Source of the DNA: Limnoperna fortunei
Lineage: Eukaryota; Mollusca; Bivalvia; Mytilida; Modiolidae
NCBI GenBank assembly: GCA_944474755.1
Contig: OX104116.1
Location: 11,225,547-11,289,546 of the forward strand
DNA length: 64,000 bases
Direction: 5' to 3'
A program made the position numbers and the translations under genes. A model generated the notes under the pieces. The model was given only the letters and a program-made list of their open reading frames with translations. It was not told the DNA's origin and did no database searches. Shown here in pieces: positions 28,501 through 36,415 of this stretch (position 1 is its first letter; each line of letters starts with the position of its first letter).

Positions 28501-31500
28501 ATCTTTCTAGACTTTGCTCGTTTGTTGTATATACTTGCGTGCTTATGCTTAGCCTTTTGTAGATTCTGTTTAACCAGCTCGCATGTAGATTCTAACCGTT
28601 CTCGAAGATCAATGATATACTCATATGTAGATCTAACATCTGGATCTGTTATATCTCTAGTCCATAATTCTTTAAGAATTGTCATAGGACCTCGAACCGG
28701 CCAACAGTATACTAGCTCAAATGGTGCGGAACAGACACTCTCTTGAGGTACTTCTCTGTAAGCGAATAATGCTGGTCCTAAATACTTATCCCAGTCTCGT
28801 GGTCTCTCTGCACAAAGGCGTTTTAACATAATTTTCAACGTACTATTGAATCTTTCGGCAAGGCCATTACACATCGGGTGGTAGGAAGTAGTTGTTAGTT
28901 GTCGAAGAGAAATTAATCTACTTACATCGGGTGGTAGGAAGTAGTTGTTAGTTGTTGAAGAGAAATTAATCTACTTACCTCTGACATTAAATCTGATGTG
29001 AACTGTGCTCCCATATCGGTTAACATCTCTCTAGGAAAACCTATTCTGCAAAACATATCTATCAATGCTTCTGCTATTCGCTCGGTTTCAATAGACGGTA
29101 AAGCTACTGCTTCTGGGTACCGTGTGGCATAATCTACTAGTGTGAGAATATATCTATTACCTTTGTCTGTAATTGGAACTAAAGGTCCAACTATATCAAC
29201 TGCAACTCTGCGGAAAGGTACATCAATAATAGGGGTCTTACCTAAAGGTGCCCTAATTTGCTTACCCTTTGATGCAGTTCTTTGGCATATATCGCATGAT
29301 TGGCAATACCGTTTTACATCCGATGCCACTCCTGGCCAGTAAAATTCAGATAATACTCGATAAACAGTACGCCTAGTAGCCATATATGTCCAGCCATTAA
29401 AGATTCATGTGCTAACTTCATAACATCTTCTCTATATGTCTTGGGAACTACTAACTGTCGAAAAGTCTTATTGTTCTCAACCTAGGGTGACTGGAATTCC
29501 CTGTATATGAGTCTATGTTTCATTACATATCCTACCTTGGTTCCGTTACTTTTCTCAAATCTTTTTCCTTCAGCTACATGTCTTGGTATACTCATTAGAC
29601 TATCATCAGCTTGTTGTCCATTTTCAATATCTTGAGTACTTACATGTTTGATAGTACTTGGTACATTTAACTTTGAATAACTTTTTGCCTGCTGCTTCGC
29701 CTGCAGTCTAGTTACTAGACTTATTTTATATGATGTATCAGGGTCACCTGGATCTCTGGCTCCTTCAATATTACCAATAATCACATCATATATTGGCTGT
29801 TCCACCATGCATTTACTTCGCCTGTATAATAAGGACTATCTACTGTTACCTTGGCTAGTGGTACTTCAATGCTGGAACCATCAGCTAATACACATGTCTA
29901 GTAAGTATCTAACAAACAACTTTCATTGACCAGACTTTTTTTAACAACTACACCATTACATGTACATCCCGTGTCCCGTAGAACAGTAACTACTCGATCT
30001 CCTAACTTACCTTCAACAACTGGCATTCGGTTTAAATGATTTTTATCATCAGTAGGAATTTTAAGATTACTAACCTGTGAATTCAATACACTATCCGTAA
30101 GTGTAATTACATTATTACAAACTGGAGTACCACTATTCCCTTGTATACTTTGCCTGTTGGATCCACCTTTGATCTGACTATCATCATTACCTTTCTTATC
30201 TGTGTCATTACACCTCTTCTCATTACTCTGTACATTCCCTATCTTGTTTTTCAGTAAAGGACAATTGGATATTAAGTGGTCGGTTTTGGTATCACCTCTA
30301 CTAGCCACATATGTACCAGTATTACCTGAGTGTTTATTATCAGTTACTTTCTTTGGTTCCCGACTCCTAAAATTTTGAATAATAATATTGAAAGGCAACT
30401 GATAAGAAACCATGATGAGACCATGATAAGGTGACTTCTTTGCCCGAGTCGCCCTCCCATGCCAGACCTGAGCTGCAATTTAGACAAAACTGTAGAATTC
30501 TCTACACCCTTTACTGAGTTATTACATACAGATATTAATCTGTGATTCTTACATACAGCATTGTTGGTTCTAACATGCTGTAAACTCATTGAGACAAAAA
30601 CAATGGTAACAAAAATTATTTATGTACATGCATCCGAAGTCATTACTGATCAACAAATTTTACTAGGATGTCATAGCAAGATTTTTCACATAGATTTTAA
30701 CGATGCCACTATCAGCTATGTTCCAGAACAGAAACAGCAGATTTATGGAGGAAATGGTGTTGGCTTATAGGTACTGTTAATATAAAAAATATACAGTAAC
30801 TGCCATGTCGGATTCAAAAGAATTCAGAGGATGTGGTTTATCATTGTTTTACCATCATTGGCATGGGCTGGCCATTTATTCATGTTAATATTTTAAACCC
30901 TCCCTATCAATCAGGATAAAATAATGTGCACATGACATAAATGTAAATGCTCATCCTGTGGTAAAACAATGATAAACATCAGCTTCCATGATTTATCTTG
31001 GCAAAAGATTAATAATGAGATAGAGGAAGTAAAACAAACAGTAATCCGTGTATGGCTATTTTGTTACATGTACATTGTGACATTATAGTGTTTACTTCCC
31101 CGCAGGAGGCTCAAACATACAACCTAAGTTTTGATGGGTCAGCATTCATTGGTCAATAGTACTGTAGGTTACTAATTACCTTAATCAATTCTCTTTGATG
31201 ATTTCTTAAATGAATCATTTGATGTAAATTTACTCAGTCATGGATACAAATTGTATATACACACTGTATGCTGGATGTATATGGTGTTGATAAACATGAA
31301 AATGTCACGGGTGCAGGTCAACTTGTACCTCTACCAGAGTGTAACTTTTCATTTTAATATAGTACTAGTAAATCTGTACAGAATGTTCTAAATTAGTTCT
31401 AAATAAAAAAATATATTGTATCTAAGATCAAAATATATTAAAAATATTCCAACCTTTTACTATTATTTTGCAGATTTATATAAAAAAATACAAATTCAAT

Positions 31501-32174
31501 GCATATTTTTATTTGTATTTCAAATTTCAACAACTATTATGAACAACTTGGTATACTAGTATGAGTTGGGAATAGATTATACTTTTTAAATGCTTAATTT
31601 CAAAGAAAGGCATCCAATAATTATTTTTAATTGTCCTTTAATAAAAAGCCCTTATTTTTCTTGAAGGTGTACTTAATAATTTCAAGTTTTTACTAAAAAA
31701 ATGCAAAGCCACATAACTGTAAAAACTGGTCAGGAGATTAAAGTTTAAAGTAAAGACAACAAAAATATTTTCCATAACTGGAAATGTGGGTCAATTAGCA
31801 TGCAGATAGAATTGTATAGAATGGATTATAGTTGCTTGCTTTGTTTTTAGTTAGTGTATTGGTGCTGTACAAATATGATAATAAATATTTAAAACAAATT
31901 TAAGGTTGGTCGAGGTACGAGTTGACTGGGATTCTTTGAGAAATATGACAACTGTAAGACGTATATGCAGTATACACTATAAAATACTTATACCCATTGA
32001 ACTCTCAATTTGCTCTTTTTATTTTCATTACAGCTGTAAGACTTATTCAGTATACACTGTAATAGAGTACTACTAGCTATAGCATACTGTACCCATTGAA
32101 CTTTCACTTTGATCTTTTTCACTAGTTGGGCTTTGGGCATCTTCATCAACTTCATCCTCGGGTCGATTACTCAT
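1297..32174 (-). CDS. Caspase-like cysteine protease, copy 1 (six exons)
   Basis: Proposed exons, 5' to 3' on the minus strand, are 32174-32093, 16072-16048, 15318-14795, 13607-13420, 8114-7877 and 1541-1297. Every junction after the first has GT donor and AG acceptor and compatible phase, giving 433 codons plus stop. The p20 region carries PKPGLALFITGQ, the pocket Arg in LRNGAQND, the catalytic His in VVSSHGGE and the Cys in QACRS, with Q and A on different exons. The p10 region carries DYLVVFAST, YVGWSED and a C-terminus ending IIFKPRYT. No CARD or DED prodomain is visible; the N-terminus is acidic and Ser-rich, then Lys-rich. Two pocket positions depart from active caspases (QACRS for QACRG; Ser for Arg after the Trp of p10), so Asp-specific activity is doubtful. 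The first exon and the skipping of a degraded 33-nt exon at 16174-16197 are inferences. The first intron is 16 kb and full of repeats. Confidence 0.8.
1661..3830. mobile_element. Hairpin-ended element with 165-bp tandem core, intronic
   Basis: The 5' end is a palindrome-like AGGCTCCCAGGAGCCT followed by CGCTCACCTGG, the inverted form of the family's 3' CCAGGTGAGC. The core has eight or more units of about 165 bp (about 2146, 2311, 2477, 2641, 2806, 2969, 3134, 3295). Two unit types alternate, giving a dimeric period near 329 bp. The 3' part ends in GACGGACGAC repeats at about 3755-3815; the terminal hairpin is missing in this copy. It is intergeneric in style with the elements at 1-153, 9419-12814 and 42105-42900. 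Confidence 0.7.
4009..4448 (-). pseudogene. Non-LTR retrotransposon ORF2, C-terminal fragment
   Basis: The minus strand encodes the end of a LINE polymerase protein: a LERHYDQFIQRWLSDM-like stretch, then HISKLKTSNCKLPIETGWW and NIPRVERTCKLC...EYHYFFNC. The last part is the CCHC motif common at LINE ORF2 C-termini. It opens out of the hairpin-ended element that begins near 4449; the first dozen residues of the open frame come from that element. The matching upstream reverse transcriptase piece lies at 5545-6035. It is a dead relic, cut by the insertion and lacking the sequence between the two parts. Confidence 0.7.
4449..5415. mobile_element. Hairpin-ended element with 146-bp tandem core
   Basis: Near the left end the sequence is GTCTCGCCTGC, and near the right end is its exact inverse GCAGGCGAGAC, the right one inside a stem-loop (5370-5408: GTCTCGCCT, a loop, GGCGAGAC, then AAAAA). 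The core has five units of 146 bp, anchored on TAGTCGCTGGACCGTGAAAT at about 4627, 4771, 4917, 5063 and 5209. Subterminal inverted repeats, a terminal hairpin and a tandem core suggest a HINE/pearl-type element. It sits inside the LINE relic. A decayed relative lies at 56005-56740. Confidence 0.65.
5545..6035 (-). pseudogene. Non-LTR reverse transcriptase fragment
   Basis: On the minus strand, across frameshifts, one reads FLNDLERYLQQFN, LLYPDITVIF (where active LINEs have YADD), ALDIFQNYCELW, TKVIIFSKRK and VDSITYLGIVFK. This is the order of the palm and thumb of a LINE reverse transcriptase. The catalytic Asp pair is degraded and stops interrupt it. It probably belongs to the same element as 4009-4448. 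Confidence 0.65.
6440..6920. repeat. SINE-like molluscan interspersed repeat
   Basis: It begins with a short TTGATTGATTGA tract and TGGTGTTTAACGC, followed by AATATTTCAGCTATATTC. It ends with CTTTTTAGTCGCCTTTTACG and GACTGCGG-type sequence. The head is shared with the repeats near 32630, 61390 and 63040. The open frame on the minus strand inside it (6624-6821) is not a gene. Confidence 0.5.
6921..7876. other. Intron sequence of caspase copy 1, homologous to copy 2
   Basis: Blocks here, such as TTGCCTTTTGACAA near 7010, recur at about 48940-49100 and 49600-49730 beside the matching exon of copy 2. I see no gene. The homology supports duplication of introns and exons together. Confidence 0.5.
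7877..8114 (-). CDS. Caspase copy 1, active-site Cys exon (p20 end, linker, p10 start)
   Basis: The acceptor ATATTTAG precedes GCATGCAGGTCA, so the exon opens with A-C-R-S; the Gln of the pentapeptide is the last codon of the previous exon. The linker of about 60 residues is acidic and contains several Asp residues that could be cleaved. The exon ends with PCYEDYLVVFASTS and donor GTAGGG, in phase 1. Ser replaces the Gly of QACRG. Confidence 0.85.
8115..8829. other. Intron, no feature recognised
   Basis: AT-rich intron between the copy 1 Cys exon and the LINE relic. I see neither coding sequence nor a clear repeat. Confidence 0.35.
8830..9418 (+). pseudogene. RTE-like LINE reverse transcriptase relic, left part
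   Basis: In broken frames the plus strand reads VDFEKVFN, a degraded RQGC-like QQGCLLS block, IQWTLPKYLEDLDFANDIALL and HFRHH/ISGTIVS, the landmarks of RTE-type reverse transcriptases (DFEKAFD, the LEDLDFADDIALL catalytic box, YLGSIVS). The catalytic box reads FAND instead of FADD. Stops are frequent. The coding order resumes at 12815 beyond an inserted element. Confidence 0.65.
9419..12814. mobile_element. 3.4-kb hairpin-ended element with 166-bp tandem core
   Basis: The 5' end AGAGGCTCTTAAGAGCCT contains a perfect 16-bp palindrome, followed by CGCTCACCTGA. The 3' end is AGCTCACATGACCC, TTTG, GGGTCAGGTGAGCT. TCACCTGA and TCAGGTGA form subterminal inverted repeats. About 18 core units of 165-167 bp carry AGGACCATCCAAACAATATTG. 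Larger blocks of 4-5 units are repeated (for example 10276-10686, 11109-11348, 11878-12162). Recurring open frames such as MVLYKVCVFYGN follow the tandem repeat and are not genes. Confidence 0.75.
12815..13110 (+). pseudogene. RTE-like LINE relic, right part
   Basis: This continues the relic at 8830-9418. It reads ESDNDIMCRIGKATAVYRIL, matching the DEDIKSRIGKARAAF region of RTE elements. After a shift it reads PLDIQMERRKWSWIGHPLRK, matching the family's KRKWGWIGHTLRK block. Most of the sequence between the two blocks is missing, so the copy is also internally deleted. Confidence 0.65.
13420..13607 (-). CDS. Caspase copy 1, catalytic His exon
   Basis: The acceptor ATTATCTAG precedes GTGCTAAGG, in phase 1, giving a split Cys codon. 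The exon reads KDPMLEKKQCLVIVVSSHGG, then VYGHAINTFDGMIPT, FDEDSCQYMEGKPKLLFIQ and donor GTATTTT in phase 0. The His is the caspase catalytic His and GKPKLLFIQ leads into the Cys exon. The loop length is close to that of ordinary caspases, with 45 residues from His to Cys. Confidence 0.87.
13675..13912. mobile_element. Foldback element, copy a
   Basis: Positions 13675-13846 form a long imperfect palindrome. AGGATAATTAATTGGG and GTGAATATCCAAAATATGAT at the left are mirrored by ATCATATTTTGGATATTCAC and CCAATTGATTATCCT at the right. Homology with the copy at 38574-38796 extends another 65 bp past the right arm, in opposite orientation. Confidence 0.7.
13913..14794. other. Intron of caspase copy 1, no feature recognised
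   Basis: AT-rich intron between the His exon and the large exon. Nothing in it looks like a gene or a known repeat to me. Confidence 0.35.
14795..15318 (-). CDS. Caspase copy 1, large exon (linker and p20 N-terminal half)
   Basis: The acceptor TATTTTAG lies above 15318; the donor AAAAT/GTAAGT is in phase 1. The first half encodes KLGIKKKKDSVP and a long Ser/Thr/Asn/Gln-rich linker. The second half encodes PKPGLALFITGQNF, LLRNGAQNDLINMIELFYNL and a TEDLKSEL helix: the first strand and helix of the caspase p20 fold. The Arg in LRNG matches the p20 P1-binding Arg. The frame is open throughout. Confidence 0.83.
15319..16047. other. Intron conserved between the two caspase copies
   Basis: Almost the whole intron aligns by eye with 54572-55324 in copy 2, for example CAGTATGCATGTACTTTTAA at about 15470 and at about 54725. 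The duplication therefore carried introns and is not very old. Confidence 0.6.
16048..16072 (-). CDS. Caspase copy 1, 25-nt micro-exon
   Basis: The acceptor TTTTTTTAG and donor GTAAGT flank 25 nt that can encode GPFRKLK between two split codons (Asp at the 5' side, Glu at the 3' side). Phase fits both neighbours. The same 25 nt with the same splice sites occur at 55325-55349, with one base changed (the third base of the Pro codon). Confidence 0.65.
16174..16197 (-). pseudogene. Degraded 33-nt exon of caspase copy 1
   Basis: The donor side (LVKNIM then GTATGT) matches the 33-nt exon at 55460-55492 of copy 2. Homology stops at about 16197, the acceptor with its upstream codons is not recognisable, and reading upstream in frame meets TAA. 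Because the exon is a multiple of three and its neighbours share phase 1, skipping it keeps the frame. The call rests on one short alignment. Confidence 0.4.
16198..18212. other. Intronic DNA with a dispersed repeat
   Basis: About 16345-16760 resembles 50260-50570: GTGATCCTCA, GATAATTCAAAA, TTTCAATGAAACT, AAGCCTATTGATGCT and a GTCAAAGGTCAA-type block occur in the same order. The rest is AT-rich with no gene. A strong splice donor on the minus strand (GAG/GTAAGTG at about 17943) could mark an alternative first exon, but nothing else supports it. Confidence 0.4.
18213..18386 (-). repeat. tRNA-derived SINE, copy 1
   Basis: On the minus strand a pol III A-box-like GGTCTAGAGGTTACACC is followed by a B-box-like AGTTCGATTCC, and then by CGAGGTGGGAC, the layout of a tRNA-derived SINE head. 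An almost identical 174-bp copy lies at 18668-18841. Confidence 0.6.
18668..18841 (-). repeat. tRNA-derived SINE, copy 2
   Basis: Nearly identical to 18213-18386 and in the same orientation, 455 bp away, with the same A-box-like and B-box-like sequences. Open frames over both copies arise from this repeat and are not genes. The first satellite unit begins just to its right. Confidence 0.6.
18862..26628. repeat. 511-bp satellite array, about 12 units
   Basis: The unit recurs about every 511 bp, for example GCCAGACGCGCGTTTCGTC or a variant near 19207, 19718, 20229, 20741, 21252, 21763, 22275, 22787, 24793, 25305, 25816 and 26333. Units differ by few bases. Diagnostic variants (GCCAGGCGCGG or GCCAGCCGCGG, AATGAAG or AATGACG, CTCATCAG or CTCTTCAG) show some units to be closer relatives than their neighbours. 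The array is split at 22810-24300 by an inserted element and ends mid-unit near 26628. It holds no coding sequence and lies in the first intron of caspase copy 1. Confidence 0.85.
22810..24300. mobile_element. TTAA-flanked foldback DNA element inside the satellite
   Basis: The element is bounded by TTAA at 22806-22809 and at 24301-24304; the empty site in other satellite units is a single CTTAAG. The ends CACCAATTCTCC and GGATAATTGGTC are inverted, and most of the element is a long inverted repeat. Arms run about 22810-23380 and 23745-24300, with matches such as GAGACATGACATGTC and GATGGTTACCATGGTAA. No transposase frame is present. TTAA target duplication suggests mobilisation by a piggyBac-type transposase; that is inference. 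Confidence 0.75.
26752..26762 (-). other. Candidate polypurine tract
   Basis: The minus strand reads TCGGGGAGG just past the RNase H end, followed by TGTCAAGATAA, which could open a 3' LTR. The LTR would be truncated at about 26629 where the satellite begins. Weak call based on position and composition. Confidence 0.3.
26795..27304 (-). pseudogene. Ty3/gypsy RNase H fragment
   Basis: Minus-strand frames read the FYLQTDASDTGIGAIVLQY block that opens gypsy RNase H, then NYSNIEKECLAWAVNKFQRY and, after stops and a shift, QPYRFRIVAIKGKDN and GADFLSR. These are the successive RNase H motifs of the family, including the Asp of TDAS and the Glu of EKE. At least two stops interrupt it. Confidence 0.75.
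27473..28195 (-). pseudogene. Ty3/gypsy reverse transcriptase fragment
   Basis: Recognisable blocks are VNQEVDKMLQMDIIDRSDSP, RFCLDFRGLN, LSKGYWQI, TAFQTPRGLFHFKVLPF and ENVDNFVNHIIIYT. The last replaces the catalytic F/Y-x-D-D with FVNH, so both Asp residues are gone. The region just upstream (28385-28195) contains KYLHVLSDVPGRTN-type sequence, the normal lead-in to gypsy reverse transcriptase, joined directly to the integrase tail. Confidence 0.8.
28395..28874 (-). pseudogene. Ty3/gypsy integrase, C-terminal part
   Basis: It begins with CNGLAERFNSTLK, which supplies the catalytic Glu of the DDE core, then LFAYREVPQESV, and ends WKGPFTIVEKVSDLD, the GPY/F-type module. A stop follows, then KVKLFHVNMLKLYVERE, the usual integrase tail, at 28385-28320. 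A 53-bp tandem duplication separates it from the N-terminal part. Confidence 0.8.
28875..28980. repeat. 53-bp tandem duplication in the integrase
   Basis: CGGGTGGTAGGAAGTAG begins at 28875 and again at 28928, and the copies differ by about one base. Since 53 is not a multiple of three, it shifts the integrase frame and repeats the residues around TTTSYHPM. Confidence 0.85.
28922..29470 (-). pseudogene. Ty3/gypsy integrase, zinc-binding and core N-terminal part
   Basis: The frame from 29383 reads TVYRVLSEFYWPGVASDVKR, CQSCDICQR (the CC of the HHCC finger), FRRVAVDIVGP (first catalytic Asp) and LTDMGAQFTSD (second Asp). The two His of the finger (HESLMAGH) lie upstream in another frame, so a frameshift falls near 29383. 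Confidence 0.8.
29482..29890 (-). pseudogene. Ty3/gypsy protease-integrase linker
   Basis: Minus-strand frames read ADGSSIEVPLAKVTVDSPYY, then PIYDVIIGNIEGARDPGDPD and VTRLQAKQQAK. This PIYDLIIGN...VTTRAQAK stretch is usual just after the protease in bivalve gypsy polyproteins. In this element it runs on toward integrase, not reverse transcriptase. Confidence 0.65.
29898..30413 (-). pseudogene. Ty3/gypsy gag end and aspartic protease fragment
   Basis: The frame ends with PVVEGKLGDRVVTVLRDTGC and NGVVVKKSLV, the D-T-G active site of a retroviral-type aspartic protease. The upstream half is polar, with a Cys in DHLISNCPL that may be what remains of a gag zinc knuckle. Gag proper is not recognisable. 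Confidence 0.65.
30591..32092. other. Intron of caspase copy 1 with blocks shared with copy 2
   Basis: From about 31165 the sequence is related to 56270-56410, 56710-56830 and 57970-58119: GATGATTTCTTAAATGAATC, CACTGTATGCTG, GACAACTGTAAGAC and TTCAGTATACACTGTAAT recur. No gene is seen in it. The shared blocks lie next to the first coding exon in both copies. Confidence 0.5.
32093..32174 (-). CDS. Caspase copy 1, putative first coding exon
   Basis: ATG at 32174 opens MSNRPEDEVDEDAQSPTSEK, ending SESSM before G/GTACAG. Copy 2 has the same exon with three substitutions over these residues. The phase-1 donor fits the micro-exon directly. A possible acceptor (ACCCCAG) lies two bases upstream of the ATG in both copies, so this may be a second exon preceded by an untranslated one. 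The donor is weak and transcript data would be needed to fix it. Confidence 0.5.
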
Positions 32175-32530
32175 ATCTGGGGTTTTTAATATGTAATAAA
32201 GGTAAAAATTATCTACTGTATACAGCAGAGACCAAAGAAATGTAATATTTCTTTTCCGTGAAAACCTATGAAAACGAAAGTCATGTGTAATAACATAAAG
32301 AAACTGTAACGCTAAGGATATGTCACTAATACGAGTCGATCCAGTGATCAGTGTGAGGGTATTGTGGCACAGTCGTACTTCTACAAATACTAAAAGATTT
32401 ATTAATTTTCTTCTTCTCCAAGGCATACAGAAAAAATCATCCGTCAGCCACATAAATAGATGCGGAGGAGATTATAACGGAATGCCTAAAACATACCCCT
32501 AATAGGCTAGGGATCAGATATAAGGTAAGT
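32175..32530 (-). promoter_or_regulatory. Conserved 5' flank of caspase copy 1
   Basis: Homology to copy 2 continues upstream of the first coding exon to about 32390 (GTCGATCCAGTG, GGCACAGTCGTACTT), matching 58202-58430. The flank, or an upstream untranslated exon, was therefore duplicated with the gene. I could not identify a TATA box or start site with confidence. Confidence 0.35.
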
Positions 32531-32619
32531 TTAATAATTGCTGACTTAGGGAAAACCAAATAATCCTGTATTCAGAACACAGATTGTACAAAACATTTTC
32601 AGATTAATGTTACTAGTAG

Positions 32620-32875
32620 TTTTTTTTAATTGTGGTCGACGCAACTTTCAGCCATTTTTCAGCTGTATCATGACGTCCAGGTTTTATTGCGGGAGGAATA
32701 CCCGGTAAAAAGCCAGAACAACCCTCAATCCTTGTCAATTATGGTTTGTATTCGAGCACACCCTGCCCGTCGTAAGGCGCGATCCCGCGACCGCAGAATT
32801 AACAGACACGTGGTCAATGGAACATGACTAACTACCATAACCACGCGGCCACCGATGCACTCGATTAAAAATATT
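32620..32875. repeat. SINE-like molluscan interspersed repeat
   Basis: CATTTTTCAGCTGTATCATG, CCAGGTTTTATTG, GGAATACCCGG and TCGAGCACACCCTGCCCG match the repeats at 61390-61540 and 63030-63250 in order. It also resembles the head of the repeat at 6440-6920. Confidence 0.55.
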
Positions 32876-33226
32876 AGCGTACAGAGACACACTGATATAA
32901 AAACTTTTATCCTGGGACCAAAATTCATAAAATTACAATATATTTTAGCATTGTTTGTAGTGCTTTACACACACTTCAAACTTGACCACTGTTATTTAGG
33001 CTTTATTATGTACTGTATGTCGGTTAAAAAGCTCTTTAGAGCTTATGTTATGTGTTGTTATTGTGCCGACTTTAAATAAAACTTTGTCTTGTCTTGTCTT
33101 GCTACCGTGCCGTATAAAGAATGCTTAAATGTACTCAATAAAATTAATTAATGTAAAAGATGTTTAAGAGTCTATCAGGTAAAGAAATTATATTGCTTTA
33201 ATTCTTATGAAAAATATGGAAGATTG
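32876..33226. other. Possible LINE 3' tail and unassigned DNA
   Basis: AAATAAAACTTTGTCTTGTC and repeated CTTGT at about 33074-33105 resemble the short tandem tail of some mollusc LINEs. No coding part is preserved. Weak call. Confidence 0.3.
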
Positions 33227-33232
33227 AAGACA

Positions 33233-34170
<938 letters not shown>

Positions 34171-35620
34171 ATAAATTGCCTGATTATTTGTGCTATTTAC
34201 AGTTTCACTTTTGCTGCTATAGTTTTTTTTATTTAAAAGGAGAAAACTGATATTTCATAAATTGTCATTCAAGAGAAATAACTCAAAAAAAAAAGGAAGT
34301 CATTTGACATTCTTGGACCAAACGAGTTATTTGTAGCCCTTGTCCAGTCTAATTAAAATTAAATCTTTCACTTGCTCCACCCTTTTTGTTATTGGTCGCT
34401 GCGTTGTAACACGCATCGACCATAGCAAAAAAAGGGGGGAGAGCAAGTGAAAGATTTAATTTTAATTAGAGTGGCCCTTGCCTTACAGATCATTTTTGCA
34501 ATTTAGAGTATCACTCTGATTTTGGGCTTTAGTATGGTTTAGTAAGGCGGGCAGGGGAAATTGGGTATCTTTTTTTTATCAACTCCTCCTACAGTTTTCA
34601 ACCCAGATCTCTGAAACTTCACATAACGATTCCAGATGTATTGAATTTGTTGCACCTGCTATTATGGACGTGTTCCAGCATGTTTCCTAATTTTCCAGAC
34701 GTTGGAACTTGGTCATTTTTGAGCACATTTACAGAAGACAGTACATATATCGTGTAATCAACTCCTGCAGTTTTCAGTCTAGAACTCTAAATTTCACAGA
34801 AGGATTGCAAGTGTATTGAAGTTGTACACCTGTTATTATTGTTCGATGATTTTTTCCTTTATTTTCAGACTTGGGAACTTTGCGATTTTGTTAAATGTTG
34901 AATTGTTTAATTATGTATTCCTTTATAAAAACTTAATGGTAAGTATGAGTATAATTCATTGAGAAATTTATTATAAGTTTTAAGTTACAAAGCAAACACT
35001 GAAAATTTCAAGAAAAATTATGAGTAAATTACATATAATACTATAAGGAGTAACTGGACAAATTTTTAACAATTAAATTGTTTGTAGGCCATGTCCTTCT
35101 GTTTATTTTTGCAATTGACAGTTTTACTCTAGCTTTAAATTTATAAGGCAAATACTTATATTTTCATAACAAAATTGTTATTAAAGGGCAAAAACACATG
35201 TAAGGATTCGTCAGACAATTTTGGACCAAATGCGTTATTTAAAGGCATTGTCTTGCTGATCATTTTGTGCAATTTACAGTTTCACTCTAGCCATTATTAA
35301 AGGGCAAAAACTCCTTTAAGAAGTTGTCAGACAATTTAGACCAACATTTTGCAATTTACTATAACAATCTGCTGTTTTATTTTTCAAGTTATACTGTCAA
35401 AACTGACAATTTTCTTTAAAAAAATCGTAACTTAATATCCATAACTCCTACAGGCAGTTAAACAAAACTTCTGAAATTATAAAAGATTGAATGTGCTGAT
35501 CATTTTAATGTAACGGTTTTTTTCCTGTAGCTATATAACATTGTGAGATATTGGCCAAACATGTGTTGACCCATGTTCTTCAACTTGCACTTGTGAAAAA
35601 TAGTTCAGATTAGGGCACCT
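34171..35620. mobile_element. Decayed remnants related to the hairpin-ended elements
   Basis: Fragments of the 1661-3830 core occur several times: GATCATTTTTGCAATTTA, ACAGTTTCACT, GGGCAAAAACTCC, and near the end ATGTGTTGACCCATGTTCT. A second family (34530-34880: TTGGGTATCT, ATCAACTCCTCC, ACAGTTTTCAACC) is present in inverted form at about 50740-51120. A MITE at 34348-34470 is inserted within it. Confidence 0.5.
34348..34470. mobile_element. 123-bp inverted-repeat MITE, copy a
   Basis: Terminal inverted repeats of about 30 bp (TCTAATTAAAATTAAATCTT and its complement). A second copy lies at 60593-60698. It interrupts a hairpin-element remnant, with GCCCTTG on both sides as a possible target duplication. 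Confidence 0.65.
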
Positions 35621-35886
35621 CTCAGATACATAAACCAGTGTACTGTGTTACTTTTCTATAAATCGTGAATCTTTGGTACTGATCCTAAAACCAAGATGGC
35701 CACAACACTGGAACATAGAACTCCAGAGGCACTAAAAAAATAGCTGGTTTCAGAAACTATTTCACTTATTTAAATGATATCAGGGTAATTTTCAGCCTTT
35801 GTAAAATGCATTGTGGCTGCTAGAGCCATTGATGTTCTGATTTGCGGAAATTAAAATGAATCTTGCTCTGAAAAATCTGAGTAGCA
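35621..35886. other. Intergenic DNA, nothing recognised
   Basis: No gene is seen. A CCAAGATGGCCACAA block near 35692 recurs as TTCAAGATGGCCACAA in the duplication that follows, so it may be part of an older repeat. Confidence 0.3.
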
Positions 35887-36415
35887 AATATAATTGTGAT
35901 ACTGTATCAATTTTAAGATTTTGGCGCAGATCCTAAATTCAAGATGGCCACAAATTTTGTGTAATGTTCATGTCGATTAAACTAAAGTTTTTGTAATGAG
36001 TAATGTGAGCATTACAGGCTTTACATGTGTAAAAATAATTTTGTTTACAGGTGTATTTATGAATATAACATAACTTAGACTTACCGCAGGTTGTTGGGTC
36101 TTTTTTTAGTTTCCGATACTAGTAAATATTTTTTTCGTTCGGAGACCTTTAATATAATTGTGATACTGTATCAATTTTAAGATTTTGGCGCAGATCCTAA
36201 ATTCAAGATGGCCACAAATTTTGTGTAATGTTCATGTCGATTAAACTAAAGTTTTTGTAATGAGTAATGTGAGCATTACAGGCTTTACATGTGTAAAAAT
36301 AATTTTGTTTACAGGTGTATTTATGAATATAACATAACTTAGACTTACCGCAGGTTGTTGGGTCTTTTTTTAGTTTCCGATACTAGTAAATATTTTTTTC
36401 GTTCGGAGACCTTTA
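35887..36415. repeat. 264-bp exact tandem duplication
   Basis: AATATAATTGTGATACTGTA begins at 35887 and at 36151, and each copy runs to CGGAGACCTTTAAT. I found no differences by eye over two units. Confidence 0.85.

Larger units (their letters stand above)
26629..30590 (-). mobile_element. Decayed Ty3/gypsy retrotransposon with PR-INT-RT-RH order
   Basis: Read on the minus strand, pieces of protease (about 30413-29898), a linker (29890-29482), integrase (about 29470-28395), reverse transcriptase (about 28385-27473) and RNase H (about 27304-26795) follow one another in one orientation. Integrase before reverse transcriptase is the Ty1/copia order, but the domains are Ty3/gypsy in type, as described for Gmr1-like elements. 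Frameshifts, stops, a 53-bp duplication and a lost catalytic Asp pair show that it is dead. A purine-rich tract near 26752-26762 lies where a 3' polypurine tract would be. I could not define LTRs. Confidence 0.8.
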
